18,341 nucleotides of DNA from CBDCME01 sp965218865 (lineage in GTDB: Bacteria > Pseudomonadota > Alphaproteobacteria > JAAXGF01), in contig CBDCME010000012.1 of the NCBI GenBank assembly GCA_965218865.1, forward strand, positions 1 through 18,341, written 5' to 3'. Shown piece after piece: positions 12,218 through 18,341 of this stretch. The translations under genes were made by a program, and so were the position numbers. The notes beneath the pieces were generated by a model that worked only from the letters and a program-made list of their open reading frames with translations, was not told the DNA's origin and made no database searches. The number at the start of each line of letters is the position of its first letter. Positions within the stretch are counted from its first letter, which is position 1.

Positions 12218-13374
12218 GTGTTTCGTCACATTTAAAAGATCCCCAAGGGACTGGAACTATGCGATTATGCCTGCATGGGAACAACCGCTTGTATTTGGGT
12301 ATCTCCTGGCGACCGGAGCCGACTGGAGCGGCTGGTTTCGGGCCGGAATACCCCCCAGAAGCATGTCTGGCGTGCGCGGATCGTGCTTCTGTCCGGGGAT
12401 CGTCTCGGGACGATGGCGATCATGCGTCAAGTAGGCAAGAGCAAGCCGACGGTGTGGCGCTGGCAGGAACGCTTCCTCGAGGAAGGGGTCGACGGACTGT
12501 TGCGGGATCGGGACCGGGGGTCCGGCAAGCCCCCCTTGGGCGCCGCGGTGAAATCGCTGGTGTTGACGAAGACGATGCGGGAGGCACCGCCGAACGCGAC
12601 CCAGTGGAGTGTTCGCACGATGGCCAAGGCCGTCGGAATCAGCCAGTGTGCAGAGGATCTGGGCCGAGTATGGATTGAAGCCGCATCTGATTTCCATCTT
12701 CAAGGTCTCGAACGACCCGAGGTTCGCCGAGAAGGTGGAGGACGTTATCGGGCTTTACCTGAACCCGCCGGACAAGGCGCTGGTTCTTTCGGTCGACGAG
12801 AAGAGCCAGGTTCAGGCTCTCGACCGCACCCAGCCCGGCCTGCCGATAAAGAAGGGCCGCGCCGGCACCATGACCCACGATTACAAGCGCAACGGCACGA
12901 CGACGCTGTTCGCGGCGCTCAACGTGCTCGACGGCACGGTCATCGGCCAATGCATGAAGCGGCACCGGCACCAGGAGTTCCTCCGTTTCCTGCGCCGGCT
13001 CGACCGCAAGACGCCGAAGCGGCTCGACATCCACTTGATCGTCGACAACTACGCCACCCACAAGCATGCCAAGGTCAAGGCGTGGCTGGAAAAGCACCCC
13101 CGCTTCCATTTCCACTTCACGCCGACGTCGGCCTCCTGGCTGAACCAGGTCGAACGCTTCTTCGCCGAAATCACCCAAAACGCCATCCGCCGGGGCGTCT
13201 TCAAGAGCGTCCCCGAACTGGAGGCGGCCATCGACGACTATCTCGCCAAGCACAACGAGAACTCCAAACCCTTCGCCTGGACCGCCACCGCCCGAGACAT
13301 CCTCAAAAAAGTGGATCGAGCTCGGAACACCCTCAATCAGGTGAAGAAGGGTACCGTTTAAATGAGTCGGAACA
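12218..13374 (+). mobile_element. IS630-family insertion sequence (second, different type)
   Basis: The inverted ends GTGTTTCG at 12218 and CGGAACAC at 13367-13374 extend inwards through CATTTAAA in both arms. TA dinucleotides flank both ends (12216-12217 and 13375-13376), the expected IS630 target duplication. It differs in sequence from the element at 2908-4077, so the two are separate acquisitions. It lies inside the IS3-like remnant that truncates the hydrolase gene. Confidence 0.85.
12275..13361 (+). pseudogene. IS630-family transposase broken by a small deletion
   Basis: The first frame, from the ATG at 12275, gives the N-terminal HTH half: SGRNTPQKHVWRARIVLLSG, GKSKPTVWRWQERFLEEGVD and AKAVGISQ. 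Homology then moves at about 12645 to another frame reading SVQRIWAEYGLKPHLISIFK. The DDE domain follows with LVLSVDEKSQVQALDR (Asp), DIHLIVDNYATHKHAK (Asp) and TSASWLNQVERFFAEI (Glu), ending at 13361. Family members read ISQ-S-SVQRIW, so about five bases seem lost, possibly between CAGT repeats. No slippery run is present at the junction, unlike the other IS630 copy. I therefore treat this as a disabling frameshift. Confidence 0.82.
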
Positions 13375-13483
13375 CTAGTGCATCGACCCAAACGGAGGCG
13401 ACAGCCGAAGTTAGGAAAGTTGATGCATAGACAAAGGCCTGGTGCACGGGGGCGTGAACGAAGTGAATGCGCCGGTGCACTAG
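13374..13483. repeat. short inverted-repeat segment (possible MITE or element end)
   Basis: CTAGTGCA at 13374-13381 is mirrored by TGCACTAG at 13476-13483. Inside, GTGCAC at 13442-13447 and GTGCAC at 13475-13480 form an imperfect hairpin, and TGCATC/GATGCA form another. There is no coding potential. It fills the gap between the second IS630 element and icd. Confidence 0.4.
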
Positions 13484-13513
13484 GGCTGGATGCCGTCATG
13501 AAATGGGCCTCGA

Positions 13514-14728
13514 TCAGGCCAGGTTCGCCCTCAGTCCTTGGTCGAGTTCGTCGAGGAATTCGTTGGTGCTCAGCCAGGGCTGATCCGGTCCGACGAGCAA
13601 GGCCAAGTCCTTCGTCATGGCGCCGCTCTCGACGGTGTCGACGCAGGTTCGCTCGAGAGTCCGGGCAAACGCGGTCAGGGCCGTATTGCCGTCGAATCGG
13701 GCCCGATAGGCCAAGCCACGGCTCCAGGCGAAAATCGAGGCGATCGGGTTCGTCGAGGTCGGTCGTCCTTTTTGATGTTCGCGATAATGGCGGGTTACGG
13801 TCCCGTGGGCCGCCTCCGCCTCGACCGTTTTGCCGTCCGGCGCCAACAGCACCGAGGTCATCAGGCCGAGCGAGCCAAATCCCTGGGCCACGGTGTCCGA
13901 CTGGACGTCTCCGTCGTAATTCTTGCAGGCCCAGACGAAATCCCCGCTCCATTTCAACGCGGCGGCCACCATGTCGTCTATGAGGCGATGTTCGTAGGTG
14001 ATCCCCGCGGCGGCGAATTTGGCCGCGAATTCGGAATCGAATACCTCCTGGAACAGATCCTTGAAGCGCCCGTCGTAGGCCTTGAGGATCGTATTTTTCG
14101 TCGAAAGATAGACCGGCCAGCTCCGGTCGAGGCCGTAATTGAGGCAGGCCCGGGCAAAACCGCGGATGCTCTCCTCCAAATTGTACATGGCCATGGCGAC
14201 GCCGGCGGCGGGAAAATCGAAGACCTCGCGCCTGATCGGATCGCTCCCGTCCGCGGGCGTGAAGGTCAGGGTCAGCTTGCCCGGGCCGGGGACGACGAAA
14301 TCCGTGGCCCGGTACTGGTCGCCAAAGGCGTGGCGGCCGATGACGATGGGCGAGGTCCAGCCCGGAACCAGCCGCGGGACGTTCTTACAGATGATCGGCT
14401 CGCGGAACACGGTGCCGCCGAGGATGTTCCTAATCGTGCCGTTCGGCGATCGGTACATGCGTTTCAGATTGAATTCCTCGATCCGCGCCTCGTCCGGCGT
14501 GATGGTGGCGCATTTCACCCCGACGCCATGAGCCTTGATGGCTTCGGCCGCCTCGACGGTGATCCGGTCGTCGCTGGCGTCGCGCGACTCGATGCCGAGG
14601 TCGAAATAGCGAAGGTCGATGTCGAGGTAGGGGAGAATCAACTTGTCCTTGATGAATTTCCAGATGATCCGAGTCATCTCGTCGCCGTCGAGCTCGACGA
14701 TCGGGTTGGCAACCGCGATTTTGCCTAT
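13514..14728 (-). CDS. icd: NADP-dependent isocitrate dehydrogenase, apparent ATA start
   Basis: This enzyme oxidatively decarboxylates isocitrate to 2-oxoglutarate in the TCA cycle. The protein is of the eukaryotic-type (class II) family: NGTIRNILGGTVFREPIICK, GRHAFGDQYRATDF, YDGDVQSDTVAQGFGSLGLM and EAAHGTVTRHYREHQKG are family blocks. The ATG at 14677 would lose the conserved start KIAVANPIVELDGDEMTR. The frame is open upstream only to a TAA five bases before 14728, and the codon at the expected start is ATA. GGAG lies 8 bases before that ATA, an ideal spacing. I therefore place the start at 14728 (404 residues, the usual length). AUA may be used inefficiently, the base may be an error, or translation may start late. 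Confidence 0.93.
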   Translation of the reverse strand: MGKIAVANPIVELDGDEMTRIIWKFIKDKLILPYLDIDLRYFDLGIESRDASDDRITVEAAEAIKAHGVGVKCATITPDEARIEEFNLKRMYRSPNGTIRNILGGTVFREPIICKNVPRLVPGWTSPIVIGRHAFGDQYRATDFVVPGPGKLTLTFTPADGSDPIRREVFDFPAAGVAMAMYNLEESIRGFARACLNYGLDRSWPVYLSTKNTILKAYDGRFKDLFQEVFDSEFAAKFAAAGITYEHRLIDDMVAAALKWSGDFVWACKNYDGDVQSDTVAQGFGSLGLMTSVLLAPDGKTVEAEAAHGTVTRHYREHQKGRPTSTNPIASIFAWSRGLAYRARFDGNTALTAFARTLERTCVDTVESGAMTKDLALLVGPDQPWLSTNEFLDELDQGLRANLA

Positions 14729-14836
14729 GGATTAATCTCCTTGTGGGGAACGCCGGCGAGCCGGCTGGGTGGCGCGGAGGCAAAATAGCATCGTCGGCGC
14801 CGGGTGCAAGACGGCTAAACGCCCAAAATGACCGGA

Positions 14837-15421
14837 TCAAAAAAGCTCCTTGCGCGACTCCGTCGCTGGGGCCGTCGCCGATTTCAAGGCCGGAAGGACC
14901 TCGTCCACATCCGAAACCACGGTATACAGCCGCGCGGCTCTGGGTTTGGAAAATCCACACTCGATCGTGTGATTGATGAGTTCGACAAGGGGTTTCCAAT
15001 AGCCCAAGGAGTCGACCAGGAGAATTGGCTTGTCGTGCAGCCCGAGCAGGCGCCAGCTGATGATTTCGAGGGCTTCGTCAAGCGTGCCGATGCCGCCGGG
15101 GAGGACGGCGAAGGCGTCGGCCAGCTCGAACATCCGCAGTTTTCGGTCATGCATGCTGCGAACGACGATGAGCTCGGTGAGCGACGTATGACCGACCTCC
15201 AGGTCGAGGATGTGTCGCGGGACGACCCCGGTGACCCGGCCTCCCGACGCCAGCGCCGCGTTGGCGGCGCTGCCCATCAGTCCGATGCTACCGCCGCCGT
15301 AGATCAGGCGAATACCCGCATCCGCCAAGATCCGCCCAAGGCGTATGGCGTCACGACCGAACTCGTTCCTGGCACCGTTGGATGAACCGCAAAATACACA
15401 CAGCGCGGAAGCGGCCGTCAT
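14837..15421 (-). CDS. LOG-family protein (cytokinin-riboside-5'-phosphate phosphoribohydrolase type)
   Basis: A 194-residue Rossmann-fold protein. It has CVFCGSSNGARNEF near the N-terminus, LIYGGGSIGLMGSAA at about 39-53, MHDRK at 90-94, and PGGIGTLDE at 108-116, the signature PGGxGTxxE. Known: family members remove ribose 5-phosphate from nucleotide monophosphates; in bacteria outside plants the physiological role is often unclear. The ATG at 15421 is preceded by a purine-rich AGGAAGAGG at suitable spacing. It reads in the same direction as icd, 108 bp upstream of the icd start, and could be co-transcribed. Length and motifs are intact. Confidence 0.93.
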   Translation of the reverse strand: MTAASALCVFCGSSNGARNEFGRDAIRLGRILADAGIRLIYGGGSIGLMGSAANAALASGGRVTGVVPRHILDLEVGHTSLTELIVVRSMHDRKLRMFELADAFAVLPGGIGTLDEALEIISWRLLGLHDKPILLVDSLGYWKPLVELINHTIECGFSKPRAARLYTVVSDVDEVLPALKSATAPATESRKELF

Positions 15422-15571
15422 CGGTTTGCCCCTCTTCCTCGATCATCACTTCCTCTGGAAGGGCAGACTAGTACAAACCCAGACCAGAGGCGACCGCGGA
15501 TCTCGTCCGGATTCAAGGCGGGGCCGAGGTAAAATCGGCGCGTATTCCGCCGGCCGGTCTTTCTTGCGCCC

Positions 15572-16036
15572 TCAGGCGTGGGCGGGTTCCGTAAGCGTCA
15601 GCTCGGCGACGGCGTCCAGATAGGGGGCCGTTTCAAGCACCAATCGGGTGACGCTGGCGATGATATTGTTGGCCGTGCAGCCGCTCGAGGTAGGTATCTC
15701 GATCTCGTTTTCGTGAATCAACGCCTGGTTCGTGACCAGACGAATTCGGCCGTGTTGCTGTCCGGACAGCGTGTCGACCACGGCCAGCATCGTTCGCCGC
15801 CGCGAACGATTTTCCGTCGAGTACGGAACGACCCCGAGCTCGGCAAACAGCGTCAACCGCGTTTTGCCGTCGCCTGATTCGAGCCGGCCGTGGAAAGTCA
15901 CGCCTCGCCAGCGGAAGGTAAACTCCAGCGCCTTGTTGGTTATGCGCCGAAGGAGTTCGCTTTGAGCCTCAAGCGTAATCGTGTGGAGTGCGGACGAGCC
16001 GACCGCCTCGTTGATGTGGTTTTGGGAGATTCCCAC
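15572..16036 (-). CDS. uncharacterised 154-residue protein
   Basis: I do not recognise this family. The likely start is GTG at 16036, with GGGAG eight to nine bases upstream. The protein is soluble in character, without a signal peptide or membrane segment. It reads as an alternating strand-rich domain: LEFTFRWRGVTFHGRLESG, KTRLTLFAELGVVPYS, RIRLVTNQALIHENEIEIP. A helical C-terminal part follows (NNIIASVTRLVLETAPYLDA). Codon use resembles the neighbouring housekeeping genes, and third-position GC supports real coding. The gene lies 150 bp from the LOG gene on the same strand and is followed upstream by a large hairpin repeat. No function is proposed. Confidence 0.7.
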   Translation of the reverse strand: MGISQNHINEAVGSSALHTITLEAQSELLRRITNKALEFTFRWRGVTFHGRLESGDGKTRLTLFAELGVVPYSTENRSRRRTMLAVVDTLSGQQHGRIRLVTNQALIHENEIEIPTSSGCTANNIIASVTRLVLETAPYLDAVAELTLTEPAHA

Positions 16037-16068
16037 GACCAGCTCCCTTTATCGTTCAGCCACCGGGG

Positions 16069-16205
16069 GTCTGTCCGAAAATGCGCGTCCGTGCATTTTT
16101 TGCGTCTGTTCCGGCCCTCTCCGCCTCCCGGCCCCCCCACGAGAGGTTGCTGATAGGGGTGGCCGGGAGGGGGAGAGGGCCGGCGCCGCGAGTTTCCGAA
16201 CAGAC
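16069..16205. repeat. 137-bp hairpin-forming intergenic repeat, MITE-like
   Basis: The outer ends are inverted: GTCTGTCCGAAAA at 16069-16081 and its near-complement ending AACAGAC at 16205. Inside, 16111-16133 pairs with 16161-16183 over 23 bp with one mismatch, a very stable GC-rich stem around a 27-base loop. It lies between two divergent genes and has no coding potential. It could be a non-autonomous element or a dispersed chromosomal repeat. No TA or longer target duplication is clear. Confidence 0.7.
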
Positions 16206-16364
16206 TGTTAGCTGGAAAGAGGAAATCACGGCTTCCCTTAACAAGCCGTAAAAAGGCTCTGGAAATCATGATCCGCGCGAGGAGCGCGCCCTCCTATCCG
16301 TGCTCATCGACTGGGGCGAAAGTCGCCACTTTCCCACGCTGCCCGAGCGGGTTAGAATCGGCGA
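16206..16364. other. upstream region of psd
   Basis: 159 bp without a gene. Only a weak purine stretch precedes the psd ATG, and no convincing promoter hexamers were found. The psd-pssA transcript presumably begins here. Confidence 0.4.
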
Positions 16365-17060
16365 ATGAACATGGCCGTCGTTCCGCCCATCGCCCGCGAG
16401 GGGTGGGTCATCATCGCGTTGTTCATTGTCGCCACGGGGGTTCTGTGGGCCGTCGCCGAACCCTTGGGTTGGCTGGGGCTGGTGTTGACCGGCTGGTGCG
16501 TTTATTTTTTCCGTGATCCGGACCGGGTCACACCGATTGAACCCGGCTTGATCGTCAGTCCGGCGGACGGTGTCGTGATGGCGCTCGAATCGGCGCCACC
16601 GCCGCCGGAACTGGAGATGGACCCGGCGCCTCGCCAACGCATCAGCATTTTCATGAATGTCTTCGATGTTCATGTGAATCGCTGTCCCGTCGACGGAAAG
16701 GCGACGGCGCTGGCGTACCGCCGCGGTCGCTTCATCAACGCTTCGCTGGACAAGGCGAGCGATCTCAACGAGCGTCAGGCGATCCGGATCACGATGGCCG
16801 ACGGCAAGGAGATAGCGGTGGTGCAGATCGCCGGTCTCATCGCCCGACGGATCGTTTGCCGCGTGGCGCTCGACAAAGAGGTGCGTGGCGGCGAAAGATT
16901 TGGCATGATCCGCTTCGGCAGCCGCGTCGATGTTTACCTCGCCGACGGCATGGTGCCGCTGGTCGTCGCCGGCCAAAGGAGCATCGGCGGGGAAACGGTC
17001 ATTGCTCGATCCTTGATGGCGGGCGAGAACGCGGTGCCACGCAAGGGAGAAATTCGCTAG
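16365..17060 (+). CDS. psd: phosphatidylserine decarboxylase proenzyme (short form)
   Basis: This enzyme converts phosphatidylserine to phosphatidylethanolamine in the inner membrane. It is 231 residues, the short class found in alphaproteobacteria. Near the N-terminus is a membrane stretch (WVIIALFIVATGVLWAVAEP). It is followed by YFFRDPDR, VSPADGVV, and FMNVFDVHVNRCPVDG, all family blocks. FGMIRFGSRVDVYL contains the Gly185-Ser186 pair where self-cleavage creates the pyruvoyl cofactor. The ATG at 16365 has a second in-frame ATG two codons later; either may start. The stop at 17058-17060 abuts the pssA start, so the two consecutive pathway enzymes form a tight operon. Confidence 0.96.
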   Translation: MNMAVVPPIAREGWVIIALFIVATGVLWAVAEPLGWLGLVLTGWCVYFFRDPDRVTPIEPGLIVSPADGVVMALESAPPPPELEMDPAPRQRISIFMNVFDVHVNRCPVDGKATALAYRRGRFINASLDKASDLNERQAIRITMADGKEIAVVQIAGLIARRIVCRVALDKEVRGGERFGMIRFGSRVDVYLADGMVPLVVAGQRSIGGETVIARSLMAGENAVPRKGEIR

Positions 17061-18011
17061 ATGCTTCATCCACGACGCAAGCGGTTTCGTTCGCATTCCG
17101 TGAACAGCCAGATTCCCAACATGCTGACGGTCGTCGGCCTGTGTTTCGGCCTCACCTCGATCCGTTTTGCGCTTCAGGATCGATGGGAACTCGCCGTGGC
17201 CTCGATCATCGCCGCCGGCATCATCGACGGCCTCGACGGGCGGATCGCCCGCATCCTGAAGGCATCGACCGAATTCGGCGCCCACCTCGATTCGCTTTGC
17301 GACTTCGTCTGTTTCGGCGTCGCGCCGGCCGCCGTTCTCTACCTTTGGACCTTGCACGTCGGCGGCGGCGCGGGTTGGGGCGTCGTACTGCTGTTCAGCG
17401 TCTGCATGGCATTGCGGTTGGCGCGATACAACGTCAGCCAGGCAGACCCCGACCGGCCCGCGTGGGCCGCGAAATATTTTCTCGGCGTACCGGCGCCGGC
17501 CGCCAGCGGCATCGCCATGTTGCCGATGATCCTGACTTTCGTTTTCGAAATCGACATATTCCGCGAGCCGATCCTGGTCGGCATCCATTCCGTCGGGGTC
17601 GCCTTGCTCATGGTCAGCCGGATTCCGATGTTTTCCGGCCAGGGATTTCGCAAGGTTCGCCAAGAGCACGTCTTACCGCTCCTCCTATTGGTTGGGGTGA
17701 TGATCGCGGTGATGATCGGTTATCCCTGGCATGCCTTCGCGATCCTGGGCTTTGGCTATCTGGGATCGATTCCCTTCAGCATGTTCAGTTACCGCCGCCG
17801 CACGGGGGAATGGTACGCCAAGCGGGCCACCGAGGCGAAAAAAGACGCCAAACCCCCAGGGGACGGCGCCCGTGCCGAGGACGACGAATCGCCGAACGAG
17901 AGTGCCCGCCGCGTGAAAAAACGAGCCGCCGGCCTTTCGGTTTACGAATCGGGAAGCGGCTGGAGCCCGGTGAAAAAACCCGACGGCGGCCCGGCCGACA
18001 AGAATGAATGA
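17061..18011 (+). CDS. pssA: CDP-diacylglycerol--serine O-phosphatidyltransferase
   Basis: This makes phosphatidylserine from CDP-diacylglycerol and serine, the step before Psd. The CDP-alcohol phosphotransferase motif is complete: Asp59-Gly60, Ala63-Arg64, Gly73, Asp77 and Asp81. Several hydrophobic segments follow (for example GWGVVLLFSVCMAL, LPLLLLVGVMIAVMIG and HAFAILGFGYLGSIPFSMF), giving a polytopic membrane protein. The last 50-60 residues form a charged, Lys/Pro/Asp-rich hydrophilic tail (about 250-316), longer than in many family members and of unknown role. It starts directly after the psd stop and overlaps the next gene by 8 bases. Confidence 0.96.
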   Translation: MLHPRRKRFRSHSVNSQIPNMLTVVGLCFGLTSIRFALQDRWELAVASIIAAGIIDGLDGRIARILKASTEFGAHLDSLCDFVCFGVAPAAVLYLWTLHVGGGAGWGVVLLFSVCMALRLARYNVSQADPDRPAWAAKYFLGVPAPAASGIAMLPMILTFVFEIDIFREPILVGIHSVGVALLMVSRIPMFSGQGFRKVRQEHVLPLLLLVGVMIAVMIGYPWHAFAILGFGYLGSIPFSMFSYRRRTGEWYAKRATEAKKDAKPPGDGARAEDDESPNESARRVKKRAAGLSVYESGSGWSPVKKPDGGPADKNE

Positions 18012-18341
18012 ACCTTTGCCGTGGACACGGCGCGCCATCGTTGGATCGTGCGCCGCCTTGGCCGGTTGGGCCGTATCCCCGCGGTGGGCGGTTGCCGCCG
18101 CTCCGAGACCGACGCCTGCGCAGCCCCTAGGTCCGTTCTACCCGTTCTACAAACCGGCCGATCAGGATAACGATCTCGCCACGGTCGACGGGGCACCCTC
18201 GGGGGCCCACGGTCGCCTGCTGCATCTGGCGGGCCGGGTGATCGACGTCGAGGGTCGCGATGTGGTCGGCGCCACGGTCGAAATCTGGCATAACAACAGC
18301 TTTGGCCGTTATCACAATCCAGAGGATCGGCGCGACGTGCC
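18004..18341 (+). CDS. intradiol ring-cleavage dioxygenase-like protein with Tat signal, partial
   Basis: The gene starts at the ATG at 18004, overlapping the pssA stop, and runs off the right edge after 112 codons. The N-terminus WTRRAIVGSCAALAGWAVSP resembles a twin-arginine export signal (RR then a hydrophobic run), ending near AVAAAP. The segment LGPFYPFYKPADQDNDLATV, then LHLAGRVIDVEGRDVVGATV and EIWHNNSFGRYHNP, matches the N-terminal part of the protocatechuate 3,4-dioxygenase-like fold, where the family has GxVxDxxGxPVxGAxVEIWQ. The iron ligands (Tyr, Tyr, His, His) lie mostly beyond the window, so activity cannot be judged. The overlap suggests co-transcription with psd-pssA, though the functions are unrelated. 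Confidence 0.85.
   Translation, partial: MNEPLPWTRRAIVGSCAALAGWAVSPRWAVAAAPRPTPAQPLGPFYPFYKPADQDNDLATVDGAPSGAHGRLLHLAGRVIDVEGRDVVGATVEIWHNNSFGRYHNPEDRRDV

Noticed and set aside
2908..13374. A composite transposon bounded by two IS630 copies.
   Set aside because: The two IS630 elements differ in inverted repeats and transposase sequence, so they cannot act as matched ends.
13495..13530. Intrinsic terminator for icd (GGCCT/AGGCC stem on the minus strand).
   Set aside because: The stem is only 5 bp, overlaps the stop codon and is followed by a poor T-run, so support is too weak to list.
12639..13952. A 437-residue minus-strand open frame spanning the second IS630 and the icd 3' end.
   Set aside because: It crosses an element boundary and overlaps two supported genes, so it is a by-product of high GC.
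1..18341. CRISPR array or tandem-repeat array.
   Set aside because: No regularly spaced direct repeats were seen; the repeats present are element ends and one 252-bp duplication.

Overview
The window reads as a GC-rich alphaproteobacterial chromosome, possibly Rhodospirillales-like. This is an inference from the eukaryotic-type NADP isocitrate dehydrogenase, the psd-pssA pair and the general codon use; no rRNA is present to confirm it. Two very different parts meet at a tRNA-Ser gene. Positions 1 to about 11,450 are a decayed genomic island in which mobile elements have landed inside one another. Positions 13,500 to 18,341 are ordinary housekeeping chromosome. Between them lies a short boundary zone with a truncated hydrolase gene and more insertion sequences.

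Island, left to right. A SIR2-like gene enters from the left edge and is cut by an IS256-family element (313-1774) with an exact 8-bp target duplication; removing the element restores its frame. The gene then meets an in-frame amber codon and is fused at about 2038 to a stray 252-bp copy of a serine-recombinase tail. A small DNA-binding-type gene on the minus strand (2446-2889) has one amber codon where homologues have tryptophan. Its intergenic region, shared with a divergent serine recombinase, holds an IS630-family element (2908-4077) whose transposase is split at a run of eight A.

The serine recombinase itself lies scattered over 7 kb: N-terminal catalytic part (4246-4680), an IS6-family element (4681-5487), a 68-bp right end of the IS256 element (5488-5555), 30 bp of recombinase (5556-5585), a large IS66-like element (5586-10808), and the recombinase tail (10809-11383). 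The IS66-like element encodes a 721-residue DDE transposase with an unusually long coiled coil, followed with a 4-base overlap by a DUF4338/DruA-family protein. A 2.0-kb group II intron with its own reverse transcriptase sits one base from the right tip of that element. The reconstruction rests on 8-bp duplications and on reading frames that rejoin exactly. None of the interrupted host genes looks functional.

Boundary and chromosome. After a hairpin terminator (11418-11450) come tRNA-Ser(CGA) on the minus strand and a secreted dienelactone-hydrolase-like gene cut off after about 59 codons by an IS3-like end and a second IS630 element with a broken transposase. Then come icd (minus strand; its expected start codon reads ATA behind a good ribosome-binding site), a LOG-family gene, an unrecognised conserved-looking gene, a 137-bp hairpin repeat, the phosphatidylethanolamine pair psd-pssA, and the start of a Tat-exported intradiol-dioxygenase-like protein.

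The most interesting material is the IS66-like/DruA-family element and the group II intron that appears to have homed into its terminal inverted repeat.
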